Assembly: GCF_035083965.1 (NCBI RefSeq)
Contig: NC_089727.1
Coordinates: 8,065,501-8,129,500, forward strand
DNA length: 64,000 nt
Direction of reading: 5' to 3'
From: Branchiostoma lanceolatum
Taxonomy: Eukaryota; Chordata; Leptocardii; Amphioxiformes; Branchiostomatidae
Under the pieces are notes generated by a model that worked only from the letters and a program-made list of their open reading frames with translations, was not told where the DNA came from and did not search any database. Positions 22,766-33,224 of the stretch are shown one piece after another (position 1 is the first letter of the stretch; every line of letters begins with the position of its first letter). The position numbers were made by a program, and so were the translations under genes.

Positions 22766-24309
22766 CTAACCGAACATGTAGAGGTAGGCCAAGACAACGT
22801 GAGCCAGAACGGTTGAAGCCAGGGCGCTGCCGGCAATGGTAGCAACACGCGCTCCGGAGTCTGTCAACAGGTACGAATGGTAACATGTAAACGCCATTCA
22901 AAACACTTATCTAGTGCAAAAAAAGTTCAATTACTGGTTGAAAACTCCTTCAAATAGATCTTTCCAATTGTTAAAACTGTTCTAACCCCTATTAGGGCAG
23001 CCCTGTGGACTTACCGTCATCAGCTTTCTGGGCTGCAATGCCAGGGGGCATCGTTGCGTCAGGCTGCACTTCGGTAGTCATACCACCAAGAGGCACTGTT
23101 TGGTCGTTCTGCATTGCAGTGGTCAGACTGCCATGAGGCACTGTTGGGTCGGGCTGCACTGCAGTGGTCGGACCGCCAGGAGGCACTGATTGGTCGGGCT
23201 GCACTGCAGTGGTCGGGCCGCCAGGAGGCACTGCGAGGTCGGGCTGCACTGCAGTGGTCGGACCACCAGGAGGCGCTGTGTGGTCGGGATACACCGCAGT
23301 GGTCAGACCGAATATATCAGTTGTAATGCAAATCACTGAAAATGGGTCTAATTTGCATAATCAATGAGGAAATTCTCTAATACCCGTGTTTTCAATGCGC
23401 TAGTATCTTTTATTTAGGGTTATTTCTGAAAAAAAAACTTCTGAGAAAAGAGCAAGTTAAATATAATGGGTTTTACCATCTTCTATCTCACAGACGTAGC
23501 GGAAGTGTGAGAGGCAGTGTGCGTCGGCCCAGTTGTCTCGGCGTTCCCCCACTTTATCACCGAAGACGATGTGCGAACAGTTGTAGCCACGAATGTCATC
23601 GTCTGGCTCCCATGGTGCCCAGCTCGTAAAACTGCCCAGTGCGGTGCCCCTGCCGTCTTTCCACACTCCTGCCGTGACCATTATACCAAGCCAGAACTGA
23701 TCGCCACTATATTGTTGAATGTAGAAGTACGTTAACGTTATATAGTCAGCTTGTTTTATTGTTTTAACAGCCAGTGGGTACCCATCTTAGTAATGAAGCT
23801 GTTTTAGCGTGCTTGAAGCACATGGACGAACAAGGGACCTCCATTTTACGTCCCTTCCTAAAGACGGTGCAGCTCCAACAAGGACACCCTTCCCCCGATT
23901 CGAGCTGTGGTCTCCCTGTTACCAACTAATTGGAACCTCGTACCAGGAGTTCAACTGAAAAGCCGCCACCACATGAGTTAGTATACATGGACACCCCAGT
24001 TTATTTCTGCTTATTATGATCTGTACACCAAAATACCCATTCAACTGAGAACGTGGACTAAAATAACAGTGATACCCAAACCCTGTGTAGTTAAAGCCCT
24101 ATATGTACTTCAATTAATAATTCACCTGCTGACGCAGTTCTTTAGGAATACCAGGTCCCTGTTTTCCTCCTCGTCCCTCGGTATCGCCACGATGCCGCCT
24201 CGTCGCCTGCATTCTTCCTGCGCACCACTATAGGTCCTGTAGTCATCAGCTGCGGAGTACGTCTTACCGCTGGGTAGTACCAGACTATCGTCGTGCGGGC
24301 AGGATGCTT
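22766..24309 (-). CDS. C-type lectin with tandem-repeat stalk and C-terminal hydrophobic anchor (5' exon not found)
   Basis: Minus exons 24309-24126, 23706-23477, 23335-23015 and 22860-22766 (stop TAG) join with matching phases. The first two form a C-type lectin domain: SCPHDDSLVLPSGKTYS, then TYSGAQEECRRRGG, FWLGIM, WEPDDDIRGYNCSHI and DNWADAHCLSHFRYVCEIED, with the usual paired cysteines. The Ca2+-site motif is EPD rather than EPN or QPD, with WAD in place of WND, so sugar binding is uncertain. The third exon encodes about seven 15-residue repeats of the type VPPGGPTTAVQPD, a Thr/Pro stalk likely to be O-glycosylated. The last exon encodes SGARVATIAGSALAS followed by a hydrophobic run to the stop with no cytoplasmic tail. 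That pattern suits a GPI-anchor signal or a tail-less membrane helix. The signal-peptide exon should lie upstream (above 24310) but was not recognised. Confidence 0.8.
23040..23310 (-). repeat. Coding minisatellite, 45-bp period
   Basis: Seven units with 'tgcagtggtcggaccgccag' on the plus strand translate on the minus strand into near-identical 15-residue Pro/Thr repeats within one exon of the lectin gene. Units nearest the centre are the most alike, typical of ongoing unit exchange. Confidence 0.8.
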
Positions 24310-24911
24310 CTAAGATTAATGTGATCAGGACAAAGATTTCTCAACCAATAAAACGGACCGGTAACTTTGGATCATGTCCACTAGTCTCTACCAGATTAAC
24401 TACGTCGGCTATAGGGAGAATATTTGCCAGCAGGGTTTCATTTGCAGGCTCCTACGCGGGTGAAATGTGATCTTCACCGTGGACTGACTCTGCTGGCTAA
24501 TTATTCCTTTTTCTGTCTAATTCTACGATCCATACGCCCGTAGGAGGGCCTGGTGGAGGCTACATGTCCGCGTGTTGAGGTGCATTATGCGAGAGCCAGT
24601 TATCATGAGCAACAAAGAACGTATAAGTGTAATCCTCAGTCATGACTCTCCTTTATACAAACGCAATGAGATAGGTTTGCATCAACGAAACAACAGAATA
24701 TACTCATGAAGCCGAAACAACAAGTCACTTGGAAATGTCATGCATGACGTATCTTATATGCAATTCGACACCGCATATTCTATCAGTTTGTTTTCTTACT
24801 CGCACGATTGCAAGTATCTAGATTTTTAAAGTAGCATGCATTCTATTAGGTAGACTTATATATATATTATATAACTTCGGTTTTATATATATAGAACTGT
24901 AGTTATGTACC

Positions 24912-25073
24912 AGCCATACTTTGTACCTTGTACAATTGTTGCGCAATAAAGTTACCTATCATGACATCGTACACATATTCACACTTGTTTAACGTGCACT
25001 TTTCCAAAGAGACGACAGCTAACAGAAGATATTACTGCTCATATAATTGTTGTGCAATAAAGTTATATATAAG
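24912..25073 (+). mobile_element. Two LINE-like 3' ends
   Basis: Two short related pieces, 'aattgttgcgcaataaagtt' and 'aattgttgtgcaataaagtt', lie about 115 bp apart in AT-rich DNA. They look like 3' ends of non-LTR elements; no coding part remains. Confidence 0.4.
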
Positions 25074-25310
25074 CCGAATTAGAAGCCGATTTGCCGAATA
25101 GGAACCTTGCGAACTATCATCGCAAAGAATTTTGTGTGCGGAGTAAATGGTTTATGGTATACTGTTTGTGAAGTAGTATTTCTTCTACAAAGCACAGGCG
25201 CAGACTATCCCAATGCATGTTATGTTTATGTTTATGGAGCTACCAACAGTCGAAATCCGAAACAAAGACTATACAGCTTGAGGGTAGTTGTTTCTGACAT
25301 GCCCAGGCTA

Positions 25311-25480
25311 AACGTCATCCTTTGTTGTTCCAGGCTCTGTTCTGTAAAGCTAGGCAGAGCCTGGGACTAAACACTGTAGTCATAAAGAGTGTCATCCTGT
25401 TTAGTTCCAGGCTCTGTTCTGTGAAGGCAGAACCTGGGAGTAAAACAGGGTGACACTCGGGCTACTTTATGACTAGTGTT
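25311..25480. mobile_element. Compound foldback element
   Basis: A hairpin (ttccaggctctgttctgt with aggcagagcctgg) is followed by a second that reads 'agtcataaagagtgtcatcc' and ends 'ggtgacactcgggctacttt' then 'atgact'. Both share the 'ccaggctctgttctg' core. It is non-coding. Confidence 0.6.
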
Positions 25481-25487
25481 CTACTAA

Positions 25488-25805
25488 AATGTCCCTGTGG
25501 CGCAAGTGGTAACGCAACCTCGCTGCTTGGCCATATGAATCAGATATCGTGAATCCGTGGGCCGGAGTTCGATCCTATGGTCGGCCACATGTTGTAAAGG
25601 ATTGAATTCGTCAGTCGGATGGTGACGTAAAGTCGGGGACCCCGCGTATGAGTGAGTTTCATGTTTAAGCCTCAAGCGCCAAACCTCTGCACGTAAATGT
25701 ATACAACACACTTATCGAGAAGATAGAGTGGGGGTGACCCAGCGTGCTTGGCTAAATACGCGAGCCGTAGCAAAGCTGCATTGCACTACTCGCTAGCGAG
25801 AACGC
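25488..25805 (+). mobile_element. tRNA-derived SINE, family S2
   Basis: The head has an A-box-like 'tggcgcaagtggtaacgc' and a B-box-like 'ggagttcgatcc' about 50 bp later. A body ends with 'gcttggctaaatacgcgagc'. The tail recurs at 7170-7265 and 26046-26125. The acceptor arm does not close as a tRNA, so this is not called as a tRNA gene. Confidence 0.7.
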
Positions 25806-26045
25806 GTCAAACTCTGCACGTATGAGAACCCAACGCACTATCTAGAAGAGTAGGGGTCCTTCCCGGTGTGAGTGGTTCAAAACCTACAGTCTTATGGCCG
25901 CACATGGGGTAATTGCCGTACGCGTATTGAGGTCACCTGCGCGCCGAATCATCGGGCAGTCGCTCCAGACCCTTGCGATTTAGCCCCGCCAATTGTGCGC
26001 TCCTCGCAATTCAGCCTCTGGCTGTGAAGAGAGAGTATTCGGCCT

Positions 26046-26125
26046 ACCCAATGATAAAAAAGGGGTAACCCGGTAAGCGTGGTTAAAACGCGAGCCGTAG
26101 CGAAGCCACATTGCACAACTAGCTA
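26046..26125 (+). mobile_element. SINE S2 tail fragment
   Basis: The piece shares 'cgcgagccgtagcgaagcc' and the following bases with the S2 copy at 25488-25805. No head is attached. Confidence 0.55.
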
Positions 26126-26454
26126 ACGAATTCGAAACAGCGCCATGCTTCGTCCTCAGTCTGAGGTTCGTCCGCTTTAACTTTACCTTATCTTTTTATT
26201 CTACCTATGGACTAGCTAGTTACACAACAGCAAATGCACCTGGCAGAGACTCTGACCCAGACTCCCTGAGAGAGTAGCATAGACTCCACAGGAGCATCAG
26301 CGATGTAAGAGTAAGCGCCAGGTTCCCCATTTCTGCTACGAGAACGGCTGCCCAATGTTGTACTAATTCGCTGTCGTGAAATACTGATGGATATTTTTAC
26401 CGGCGCACGAACTCACCGTACCATGTACTAGTAATCAACAACTTGTGCGTGCGG

Positions 26455-26667
26455 TACTGTAAATGCAGAAATGTTGGCGGTGGTTTTATGTTGGCGGTTT
26501 TCGCGGTGAACTCTTTACCGCGAACTTAAAACCACCGCGAAAAGCTGTTCCATTGTGTGACTGTAGCGCTACTGTTGCTTCAAACGCGAACTAAAAACCA
26601 CCGCGAACACTCCATTTTCTCCCTACTACGAAATTAAATCCCCGCGAACATGTCTGCATTAACAGTA
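26455..26667. mobile_element. MITE family B, second copy
   Basis: The copy reads 'tactgtaaatgcagaaatgt' at the left and ends 'tctgcattaacagta'. It is closely similar over its whole length to 4418-4630, including the 'ctgttccattgtgtgactgt' interior. Confidence 0.85.
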
Positions 26668-27329
26668 TTTCAACTGGAGCACGAACTCTCGCGTCAACCT
26701 CTACCAAATAAGGCAATACCTCCGGTAGTAGCAGTGTTAGTGAGAAAAATCATTAAATGATATTGACTTAATTAGTTTCTTCCTACCAGTATTTTCTGAC
26801 GAGTCGTTCGTGAATTATTCAATGACTGGAATTCCGTGACTCCCTGTAAACATTCCGGAATCTTCTTTATTTATGTACACAACACATTCTTCTGTCCATT
26901 GAAAGTGATAGTTAAGTTGAGTCCTTTGTGCAGTATATTTCAATATTCTAAACGTTGGAAAATTGTCCATTTCATGAATGAAGAATTATGATATTTGTAT
27001 TCTTCTGTTTAAGCGTAGCCGTCATTTCCTAATACAAAGGAGTGAAGAATATTCAAATATCGTACTTCTTTCTATAACTTGTTTCTGTTAAAACACATGT
27101 TCTGAAGAGTGTATCGGTGTTTCTGCCCAGCCCTACAAAACTACCTAGAAGGTGGGCTCTCATGACTCGGATAGTTGACCTGACCCGGAAGATAATGCAC
27201 ACATTATTTTGGTGGGAACTTTAAAGTGTTTGTTTGTTTGTTTGTATTGTACACCCGGTAAACCGCCTCATGGCGTAACACACCAGGTTTGTACTGAAGA
27301 GTACAAGCTGCATATCTGGACAGATTCAC

Positions 27330-27632
27330 TCACACTGGGAAGGACCCCTACTCTTTTCGATAAGTGTGGTGGCTTCTTTTGCGTGCTCGATGTGTGCTCG
27401 CTCGCTCTGAAACAGGGGACCTCCATTTAACGTCCTATTCGAGGGACGTCCCTAACCGAAGCTAGGTACTATAGTACTCATTTACACCTGAGTACTATAC
27501 AAAGTACCTGAGTCATACAAAGTGCCTTTTCAGCGTCAACGGTACAAGCCAAGGGGCCCCGGATTCGAACCCAGGACATCTGGGTTTGGGGCCAAACACC
27601 CTGTCACTGGGCCAACACGACGCCACCTGGAA
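27330..27632 (-). mobile_element. SINE family S1, near full length
   Basis: On the minus strand it begins near 'ggtggcgtcgtgttggccca', has the B box 'gggttcgaatccggg', then the body with 'cctagcttcggttagggac' and ends near 'agagtaggggtccttccc'. It is the best reference copy for 2320-2590 and 4346-4830. Confidence 0.75.
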
Positions 27633-27829
27633 TGAAGTTAAAAAGTTGCTATTTCATCTGATTTGCTAACGATTCTTTTCCAGATTAGAATGAAATATTT
27701 TTGCTGTGACAATTCAGCCGAAACGTCGTGTTACAACGTACTCAAATAAAGCAATTTTCGCCATTCTAGGATGAATGCAAATGAGATTCATGATGATATG
27801 CGTGACGTCATATTCAGGACTCTGCTGTC

Positions 27830-27905
27830 ATGGCGACTTGCCTGTAGTTTGTATTACCGAAACGAGGTGGGCAATAAAGGTCTTTCATTCATTCATTCAT
27901 TCAAT
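27830..27905 (+). mobile_element. LINE 3' end with ATTC microsatellite tail
   Basis: 'gggcaataaaggtctttcat' runs into a (CATT)n tract. A simple-repeat 3' tail of this kind is typical of CR1/L2-type LINEs. No reverse-transcriptase frame is attached. Confidence 0.5.
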
Positions 27906-28610
27906 ATTGTGAAGCAGGAGGGCCAAAAGGGGTACATTCGAAATTAAAGAGACCCAGCATGTGTTTTTTTCAACCGTCTTAAAGCCAGTAGATACTTTCA
28001 AAAATGGTTCTAGACGTATTTGCATACATCTTGATGACCTTAGAAAGGATCGGTTTTTAGGCATTGGCGAGGAGCCCATGAAAAGCGCCACCTACATTCA
28101 TGCATTCATCATATCTTGTGCGTTATTAGTTGACTACAATATATTTGTACACCGTCCGTTTTCCCTTTACAACTTTGCCTTTTTCATTAACTGTTCATCT
28201 GCTTATATGGGGAAAGAGACGGAGGCCAGCCACCACTCTACGATCTTTCACTCCAACATCCTTGCTCGATTTCCTATGTCAACTTCGGCCTTTTACTTCA
28301 TCACTCTAATCAAACTCCTTTCACACAGAAAACACGGCTTTTGACAGCACTGTGTTCTCAATAATTTTTGTGGGAACGTGTACTAGAGGGCTGTTGTATC
28401 TTGTGTTCTAGTTAGATCAGTAAGATCTTTCGGTGACAGATAGTCGTTGGTCTTTGGAAGACTTGGTATAGATTTAGCCCCCAGGAGCTAGTTCTTTAGT
28501 CATGTGTTCAGACTTTAAAACAAGATAATCACTCACTATAACTATAGATAACGCTGTTGCCTGTTGGACACCAAAAACAACGACGAAGAGCAAGATTATA
28601 CTTCATTCTT

Positions 28611-28616
28611 TTTATT
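28611..28616 (-). terminator. Poly(A) signal of the Glu-rich gene
   Basis: AATAAA on the minus strand lies about 55 bp downstream of the stop of the Glu-rich gene, so the 3' UTR is short. Confidence 0.6.
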
Positions 28617-28671
28617 CTAATATCAAACACATACACATAAGACTAATATTAACATTAATTTCTTTTTCGCT

Positions 28672-31603
28672 CTACGGGTCTACACAGCTTCTTCTACAGC
28701 ACGAGGAAAAGAGGGAGAAGACCCTTCTCAGCCTCCTGGCCACCCTCTTCCCCCGTGCCTTCCACCCCGTCTTATGTTTCTTCTGTCCCTCCTTCTCTTC
28801 ATAAAGGGACTCCTGATTATGAAACCTCTCCAGCTCCGCCTCCTTTTCTGATGTCTCCTCTGTCATGGTTTGTGCCACCTCCTTCTGATAGAGGCCCACA
28901 TCCGCTACTTCCTCATCCATGTTGTTGTTGTTTTCTTCCTCCACCTCCTGTCCACGAGATGAAGTCAGTTCTTCTTCGAGCTCTAGGTAAGCTTGGTAGA
29001 TAGCTGTTGATGAGAGGAGCTGGACGGCATTTTCCAGTTCCTGATCTTGGGAGGAAGTGTTCTCCCGGAGCTCCATGCAGGCGTCCTGAATGGCCGTCCT
29101 GCAGAAGAGCTCCACGAGCGTCTCCAGCTCCTCCTCCTTCTCTCTCATCTCCTCATCCTTCTTCTCCACCTCCTCTTCCTTCTTCTTCACCTCCTCTTCC
29201 TTCTTCTCCACCTCCTCTTCCTTCTTCTCCACCTCCCCCTCCTCTTCCATATCCTCCTCCTCCATCTCCTCCTCCTTCTCTTCCATCTTCTCCTTCTCCT
29301 CCTTCTCTTCCATCTCTTCCTCCTTCTTTGCCATCTCTTCTTCCTTCTCTTCCATCTCTTCTTCCTTCTCTTCCATCTCCTCATCCCTCTTCGTCTCATT
29401 ATCTTCCATCTCTTCTTCCTTCTCTTCCATCTTCTCCTCTTTCTCTTCCATCTCCTTCTTCTTCATCTCCTTGTGTTCCATCTCTCTCTCCTTTTCTTCC
29501 ATCTCCTCCTCCTCTTTCATCTCATCCATCTCTTCCATCTTTTCCTCCTTCTTCATCTCCTTCTCTTTCATCTCCTCCTCCTCCTCCTCCTCCTCCTCCT
29601 CCTCCTCTTCCTTCTCCTTTTTCCTTTCCTCATTCTTCTCTTCCCTTTCCTCCTCTTCCATCTCTATCTCCTTCTTCATCTCCTTCTGTTCTATGTCCTC
29701 TTCCTCCTCTTGCTCTTCCATCTCCTCCTTTTTCCCTTCCATCTCTTCCTCTTCCATCTCTCTCTCCTTCTTTTCCCCATGCACAGTCGGTGCAGATGCT
29801 CCCTGTTTACAACAAGTAAAAAAGACATGATAAGTTTGGCTGCAAAGGAATTCTCTTCAGACATAGAGCAAACAAGAAAACAACAAGACAAACAAGAAAA
29901 CAAACAATTGCTGACAAGTAATGTCCACAAGAACACAATTTAGTCAGCTAGTCTTATAACTTCTTACTGGCACATTTGGAAGATGTCTCTTTCTCTTTCT
30001 AGATCAGAACTCACCTTGTTTGGTACAGAGCATGGGACGTCCGACCTGTCCACCAGAGTAGGATTACTCGAGGAAGTGTTCTGTAATATACAATAACAGG
30101 TTTAGACAAGAAAAATATGAGAGAGGGCGCTCAGCTACTATAACGCTGTGGAAGTGTTTCTATATGTCCTTTACTATATGTCATAATTAGATTTACTTCG
30201 ATACAGGAAGTAACAAAAAAAGTAGGTATAGGATTTACATTACATCTACGTTTGCCATGACAGAAGAAGTACATTAGCTAGAACAATGTATCTTTAACAT
30301 GTAAAACTTCTCTATTCTTCATACACGCCTGATGTCAATGTACGTAAGCTAGCCCTTTCTTTGTCATGTGGTAGCTACAGACAATAATATATAAGAACAC
30401 GTTTGATGAAATCAGCACCAAGGACAGATGCCGGACTGTACAGCATATGGGCGGTGTTACTTTACTTTGTTTATTATCTTACACACATTACAGAATACTA
30501 ACTAGTTGACTACGGATTAGATTTGTAAGCAAAATACGTCATGTGCTACAGTCAATAAGAACTCGTGTGGTCAAATCAGCACCAAGGACAGATACCGGAC
30601 TGTACAGCATATGGGCGGTGTTACTTTATTGTATGATTTTTCTCTCATCAAAAAATGACTACGGATGAGATGCGTTTAGTCTAAAATGTTCCAGTGAAGA
30701 AGGGAAACTATTAGCCAGGGTGACGTACCTTCTCCTGTGGTTGCGACAGCGGTTCCTGGCGGGTCACCACATCACCCTCCGAGATCGAAATGGGAACGGG
30801 TGCAACTGCTACAGTCTGACGCTTGGATGGCGCCTGGGGTAGAATAAAGACATATGCATGATATTAGTGATAACCATTATTGTACATTCATCGCATTCCC
30901 CTATCACGGACTAGGTACAGTCATATGGATACAAAATACATGGTAACGATCACATGATGACACTGACAGGACTTCTAATACTAATCTAAAACAATGGATC
31001 TAAAACTACTATAATTCATAGGTTCGGCTTCTTCCCGTCTCTTTATGATGTTAGAAATATAAGTTGAGTTTGATTTGTTTAATATTAAACGTTAATATAT
31101 CCTGGGGGAAGGAGACTTACAAATACTTGAATGAAGAAAGTGGTTTATGTTTGCGGTTTTCGAGATGAACTACTGTTTCAAACGCGAACTCAAAACCACA
31201 AACCACCGCGAACACTCTTTTTTCTTTCCTGCCGCGAAATTAAATCCCCGCGAACATTTCGGCATTTACAGTACTATGAGGAATACGTGCTTTACGTAAG
31301 TTAATGGAACAGCGGCAGCAATGTAATGCGTTCTAGAACATCAGTCGTGAAGTTATAAACGTAAACAGGTTTGGAACACCTGTATCGAAGTCGTTGAAAC
31401 TTACTGATCCTATTCCAGCTTAAGTTCATAACCTTTGCGGACGACATTCGTGTAAGACTTCATCTTGCAACCACTAGATGACTCACCTTAGGGAGTTGAA
31501 TGCCCCGTTCTTGGAGAAGGCGCTCCCGCAGTCTGATTTTCCTTACACTCTCGTTCAGTTCGACAAAGTCGAGCAAGTAGATGTTCTCTTGGCTGGAAGC
31601 CAT
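28672..31603 (-). CDS. Glu/Lys-rich coiled-coil protein with two AKAP-like helices (4 exons)
   Basis: Minus exons 31603-31487 (ATG), 30833-30729, 30080-30015 and 29802-28672 (stop) all join in phase 0 and give 472 residues. The N-terminus MASSQENIYLLDFVELNESV is followed by basic/hydrophobic helix and Ser/Pro-rich linkers. Residues about 105-315 are almost pure Glu, Lys and Met in short repeats (MEEKEEE), predicted as a long charged helix. Two imperfect 30-31-residue repeats follow at about 320 and 350: LETLVELFCRTAIQDACMEL and LENAVQLLSSTAIYQAYLEL. Their spacing of hydrophobic residues resembles the PKA regulatory-subunit-binding helix of AKAPs. The C-terminus is basic (KARGKRVARRLRRVFSLF) with two cysteine clusters (SSCCRRSC), which could bind membrane and be lipidated. 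I know of no named family with this layout. The exon model is firm; the function is a guess. Confidence 0.75.
29100..29790. repeat. Polypurine/polypyrimidine tract coding for the Glu-rich helix
   Basis: The plus strand is almost only C and T with few A or G, organised as TCC/TTC trinucleotides including an uninterrupted (CTC)n run near 29571-29606. It codes on the minus strand. Such tracts can form triplex DNA and change length easily. Confidence 0.85.
30363..30630. repeat. Direct duplication in an intron of the Glu-rich gene
   Basis: Two blocks at about 30383-30475 and 30545-30630 share 'aaatcagcaccaaggacaga' and 'ggactgtacagcatatgggc'. They lie about 170 bp apart between exons 2 and 3. Confidence 0.7.
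31125..31273. mobile_element. MITE family B, third (shortened) copy
   Basis: It matches the inner 'gtttgcggttttcg' and 'gcgaacatttcggcatttac' parts of the two longer copies but has lost most of the left terminus. It lies in intron 1 of the Glu-rich gene. Confidence 0.65.
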
Positions 31604-31741
31604 TGCTCGATAAAGATATCGATAGTTCGTGGAAACAAAATAAAGTCACAAAGACAGGGTCGCTGTGAAAGCAGCAAAAATTTTTCGCGTCTGCTCTAGA
31701 AGTAGGCAAACAGTTAAATGAACAGTTCGTTTTGCGACGAA

Positions 31742-31749
31742 CTTTTATA
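31742..31749 (-). promoter_or_regulatory. TATA box of the Glu-rich gene
   Basis: TATAAAAG on the minus strand lies about 140 bp upstream of the ATG at 31603. A start of transcription near 31715 would follow. Confidence 0.55.
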
Positions 31750-31790
31750 CCCTCGGTTAGCTCGAGTGCGCTGTGACCTAGGCTGGTCGA

Positions 31791-31798
31791 TGACGTCA
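31791..31798. promoter_or_regulatory. Promoter-proximal CRE
   Basis: A perfect palindromic TGACGTCA, the CREB/ATF site, lies about 45 bp upstream of the TATA box, a usual position for a functional CRE. Confidence 0.6.
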
Positions 31799-32068
31799 TC
31801 AGCCGTCGTTTTTAGAAGTACTTTTCTCCCTATTTATCGAATGAAATGAAGTGATACTGTGACTTTATGTAGAATTTGACCTCTGGAATCGTTTTCAATC
31901 CTTGTTACACTATGTTGTGGTCGTACAACTTGTAATTTCGCCCATTTTGTAAGCAGTGCACTCTGCTCTAAGCAGCTCTGAGCAAGGTGTACTGGTCACG
32001 TGACCGGGGCACAACGAACCGTGGACTATTCCATTATGAAATTGGGAAGGGGTGTTTTCTAAGGCCGC

Positions 32069-32171
32069 CTACGTCATAAATATCTAGAGACGTCATAAAC
32101 ATGATATGACGTCATAAACATGATATGACGTCATAAACGTGAAATGACGTCATAATCATCATGTGACGTCA
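32069..32171. promoter_or_regulatory. Six-unit CRE array, exact 19-bp period
   Basis: Four perfect TGACGTCA sites start at 32107, 32126, 32145 and 32164. Two further units with one or two mismatches start at 32069 (CTACGTCA) and 32088 (AGACGTCA). All steps are 19 bp and the linkers are variants of 'taaacatgata'. The array is about 470-570 bp upstream of the Glu-rich ATG. Confidence 0.7.
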
Positions 32172-32179
32172 CAAACAAA

Positions 32180-33224
32180 TCTATTTGGTAGCGGAGGATG
32201 TCTTACATTGATTTCGAGCTAACGATGCCGTTTACTTACCGTATATCCTAGGTTGATGCTTGACGATATATCTAGAAGGGTAGGTGTTTAAGAGGCTTTT
32301 CTGTACCCTGTGGTTGAGTGTATAAGATTGTGGTGGATGCAGTTACATTGTTACCTTGAAGAACGACTCTTATAGCTCCACAAAATGACTAGTTGAAAGT
32401 TCACTGAGTCATTATAGATCTATGTTTGTCTGCCGAGGCACGCCCAGGCGTCGGCAGGGCGTCGATAGGCTTATCAACGGTCGGCCGAAGCTCGGACGGC
32501 GTTAGCCCGAGCTTCGGTCGATTTCAGTTTGGTGAAAATGTTTGGATCGGGGTTAAACAACTGATCTGTTGACTTTGTGGCTCCTGCGCTAGTATTCGGA
32601 TTGGTTTATGACAAAATTCCTTTTTAGGTTATTATTTTCAGTGTGCCCACCCACTTCACTCATGTCCTACAGATTTGCCACAACTCAGAAAGTAAAGTTG
32701 GTCCAAATTTGAGCTTGTTACCTGGTCAGTTGATTCTGACTTCATCCGTGTCCAAGAGATGGTACCGTCTTATGTGGGATTTATGATTATTAGTGTTCGA
32801 CGGACGTCGCCCGAGCTCCGTTCAATTTGTGACGGGGCAGGTTTTCAGCGAAAAATACGGTCGACGTTCGGGCGAATTTGAAATTCGGCGAGCTTCCGGC
32901 GATTTAGAAAATCGGCCGATGCTCGCATGAATTGTGACGCCGGCTTTAGGACGCAGGGTATCAAGATAATATAAGTCATCAGCTGAGTTCGTTTACTCAT
33001 GACTTGGCTATGATTCACTCTGAAATGCAAGTTACAGGTCGATGGCAATCAGCATCAAGGACAGGTTTATATCATTAAACAACTTCCTTTGTAGCATCCA
33101 TCACATTACCTTCACAAAATCGTTTCTGAGGACTACAGATCTGGACTTTTATTAAGGGTACTTTGAAATGACTTTAGTCCAGCAAAACATCGCTGAAATT
33201 CTATTTCTGCTTTTTTCGCAGGAT
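32180..33224. other. Intergenic, no gene supported
   Basis: The stretch contains short self-similar pieces with 'cggccgaagctcgg' and 'ggcgagcttccggcg' in mixed orientation around 32450-32930, probably a decayed repeat. No exon-like frame is seen. Confidence 0.4.

Noticed and set aside
25488-25600. tRNA gene
   Set aside because: A- and B-box-like motifs are present but the acceptor and anticodon arms do not fold; the same body occurs in other SINE copies.
27961-28344. 127-codon plus-strand frame
   Set aside because: It has no recognisable domain and no splice or promoter support, and sits after a LINE tail.
28755-29943. Ser/Phe/Leu/Pro-rich frames on the plus strand
   Set aside because: They mirror the polypurine coding strand of the Glu-rich gene, whose minus-strand exons have matching phase and flanking splice sites.
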